A DNA stretch of 64,000 bases from the NCBI RefSeq assembly GCF_001866055.1, contig NZ_MLQS01000014.1:69629-133628 (forward strand), given 5' to 3'. Shown in pieces: positions 62,696 through 64,000 of the stretch; the first letter of the stretch is position 1, and each line of letters begins with the position of its first letter. Position numbers and translations under genes: made by a program. Source of the DNA: Anaerobacillus alkalidiazotrophicus (GTDB taxonomy: Bacteria > Bacillota > Bacilli > Bacillales_H > Anaerobacillaceae). Under the pieces are notes generated by a model. The model was not told the origin of the DNA. It ran no database searches and was given only the letters and a program-made list of their open reading frames with translations.

Positions 62696-63084
62696 TGAAC
62701 TCAACATTAGTAATGCTAGGTGGTGCTGTTGGAGCTATGCTCCGTTATGCGCTAGGATTAATTTTAATGAAAAGATTTCCTCATCCACCTATTCCGATCG
62801 CAATGTTATTTGTAAACATTATTGGTTCAGTTGGTCTTGGGTTATTTTTAGGAGTTCTTTTTTCAAAAAGTGTTAACCCTGATATTTATGAAGAACCGCT
62901 ATTTTTATTAGTAGGCCTCGGTTTTTTTGGTGCCTTTACTACTTTTTCTACATTTAGTGTAGAAAGTATGCAATTGTTAAGAGATGGAAAAATAAAAAAA
63001 GCATGTATTTATGTATTCTTTTCTATATCGTTATCTATAGCGTTTTTTGCTATTGGTTTTTGGTTCACTTTAAGTTTTATTTAA
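62695..63084 (+). CDS. crcB2: Fluoride channel FluC, subunit 2
   Basis: 129 residues with four membrane segments and GGAVGAMLRYALGLI, NIIGSVGLGLF and GFFGAFTTFSTFSVES. The two subunits differ in charge at their ends, as expected for dual-topology partners. It removes fluoride from the cytosol. The tlpA-like gene begins 44 bases downstream with its own RBS. Confidence 0.93.
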   Translation: MNSTLVMLGGAVGAMLRYALGLILMKRFPHPPIPIAMLFVNIIGSVGLGLFLGVLFSKSVNPDIYEEPLFLLVGLGFFGAFTTFSTFSVESMQLLRDGKIKKACIYVFFSISLSIAFFAIGFWFTLSFI

Positions 63085-63128
63085 CTTTTGGAGGAATTGA
63101 TTAGACTACTATTTAAGGAGGAACGTTC

Positions 63129-63758
63129 GTGTCAAAAAATCGTATTGTTAGTTTTTCTATAGCACTAGTTGCTTTTGTATTTATTGTATATGTATTTGTT
63201 GAAAATCTATCTGACGGTGGGTTTCAGTTCACAAGTGGTGGGAGAGAGCAAGTTAATGATATAAATCAAATGAAGACGTCATCTATCCCAAATGGCGAAA
63301 TTGGTTTGCAACAAGGAATGTATGCACCAGATTTCACATTACCTGTATGGGGAACAGATGAGGAAAAGTCATTATCATCATTTCATGGGCAAATCGTTGT
63401 ACTAAACCTATGGGCTTCTTGGTGTCCACCTTGTCGAGATGAGATGCCTGACTTGATTAAGTTGTCTGAAGAATATAAAGATCAGGGCGTTCAAGTGCTA
63501 GGGATGAATATGGCGACATTCGAGAGTAGTGAAGAGGTCATTAAACAATTTATTGAAGAATACAATATCTCATTTCCTAACTTTTTAGATCAACCAATTG
63601 ATACGTCCAATCAAAGGGGTGTAATAGAAACCTTATATCAAGTGAGATCTATTCCTGTCACTTACATTTTAGATGAAGAGGGCCGAATTGTTATTCCGAT
63701 AAGAGGAAAGGTGAATTATGAGATGCTAGAGTCAGAATTGAAAAAGATTCTTGATTAA
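63129..63758 (+). CDS. TlpA/ResA-like membrane-anchored thiol-disulfide oxidoreductase
   Basis: 209 residues. One N-terminal membrane anchor (residues about 6-26) is followed by an exterior thioredoxin-like domain with GMYAPDFTLPVWG, LNLWASWCPPCRDEMPDL (active CPPC) and cis-proline segment VRSIPVTYILDEEG. It probably reduces or oxidises cysteines of cytochrome c or other exported proteins. GTG start behind AAGGAGG. The substrate is unknown. Confidence 0.92.
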   Translation: MSKNRIVSFSIALVAFVFIVYVFVENLSDGGFQFTSGGREQVNDINQMKTSSIPNGEIGLQQGMYAPDFTLPVWGTDEEKSLSSFHGQIVVLNLWASWCPPCRDEMPDLIKLSEEYKDQGVQVLGMNMATFESSEEVIKQFIEEYNISFPNFLDQPIDTSNQRGVIETLYQVRSIPVTYILDEEGRIVIPIRGKVNYEMLESELKKILD

Positions 63759-63793
63759 TGTGGGGCTGGGACAAAACCACCTCTTAGATGAAA

Positions 63794-63836
63794 AAAGCCG
63801 GTGAAATTTTACGACGAGTAAAATTTCACCGGCTTT
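63794..63836 (+). terminator. Terminator of the thioredoxin-like gene
   Basis: Arms AAAGCCGGTGAAATTTTAC and GTAAAATTTCACCGGCTTT, a 19-bp perfect stem. Confidence 0.95.
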
Positions 63837-63849
63837 GATTATTTTTAAT

Positions 63850-64000
63850 AAAAATAAGGACCACTTCTGATAAAATAAAGTTACCATACCAAATTTCAAC
63901 AGAAAGAAGGGTCCTTATGTTTAAAGATTATAACATGAACCAATTAGTTTTGCCTTTAGATTTAGAAGTAAAATTACAAAAAAATGATATTGCCTTCCAT
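63850..64000 (+). mobile_element. IS1182-type insertion sequence, left end
   Basis: AAGGACCACTTCTGATAAAA near 63858 is probably the terminal inverted repeat; its AAGGACC is mirrored by GGTCCTT at 63910. The transposase gene begins at 63917 and leaves the window, so only the left end is visible. Confidence 0.7.
63917..64000 (+). CDS. IS1182 family transposase, N-terminal part
   Basis: 28 codons are visible: MFKDYNMNQLVLPLDLEVKL and QKNDIAFH. This is the usual opening of IS1182 transposases in Bacillaceae. RBS AGAAGG precedes the ATG. The gene is cut by the window edge, so intactness cannot be judged. Confidence 0.82.
   Translation, partial: MFKDYNMNQLVLPLDLEVKLQKNDIAFH

Overview
The window is a gene-dense, low-GC stretch of a Bacillaceae chromosome. 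Evidence for this is the AGGAGG-type ribosome binding sites, frequent TTG and GTG starts, Rho-independent terminators after nearly every unit, a T-box, a purine riboswitch, an SspH spore protein and a Prli42-type micropeptide. Much of the gene order resembles the yqi-yqj arm of Bacillus subtilis (ptb/buk/bkd, yqiW, artPQR, yqjA, yqjE, yqjH, a yqjM remnant, proC, yqjQ, yqjW-yqjX). A NaChBac-type sodium channel suggests a relative of the alkaliphilic or halotolerant bacilli. That placement is inference.

Layout. 1-8.2 kb: the 3' part of a MraY/WecA-like gene, then the branched-chain keto acid operon ptb-buk-lpd-bkdAA-bkdAB-bkdB, which lacks leucine dehydrogenase. 8.5-18.6 kb: a secreted protein, a zinc-binding lipoprotein under two Zur boxes, bacilliredoxin, a lone tRNA-Arg(UCG), an arginine-type ABC transporter with an ARG-box-like site, YqjA, an L,D-transpeptidase, Prli42, a PepT-like peptidase and an Hpr-like regulator. 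18.8-27.4 kb: a flavoprotein, DNA polymerase Y1, then a sigma-D motility cassette. The cassette is a 1084-residue FliK/YlqG-like protein with near-identical 99-residue tandem repeats, an FlhB-tail homologue, FliS, flagellin and YaaR. 27.5-32.4 kb is mostly minus strand and decayed: a DUF4236 protein, a deletion-scarred namA, the c-di-AMP receptor CbpB, a GNAT gene split by a repeat, a YibQ-type deacetylase and TnrA. 32.6-41.8 kb: aspartokinase III, the sodium channel, proline synthesis (T-box-proB-proA-proC), a nagA stump, an SDR, and the SOS polymerase Y2 with its YolD partner. 42-52.4 kb: a tyrosine phosphatase, SspH, AsnO, PpaC, an exonuclease whose tail is repeat-derived, a methyltransferase, a HAD phosphatase, and a guanine-riboswitch xpt-permease operon. 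52.5-64 kb: a PTS EIIA plus its own antiterminator behind a RAT/terminator, cimA, a solitary trpB, ycgR-ycgQ opposite a COG0523 GTPase, uppP, a FluC pair, a TlpA-like thioredoxin and the start of an IS1182-type transposase.

Two dispersed repeat families are present. One is a nested-hairpin element of about 215 bp with internally deleted derivatives. The other is an element of about 270-290 bp bounded by GTCTAGC and GCGCTTTTCTT, several copies of which sit directly behind transcription terminators. They have inserted into a gene, rewritten a C-terminus and possibly supplied terminators. The most unusual single object is the motility cassette with its amplified FliK-like protein.
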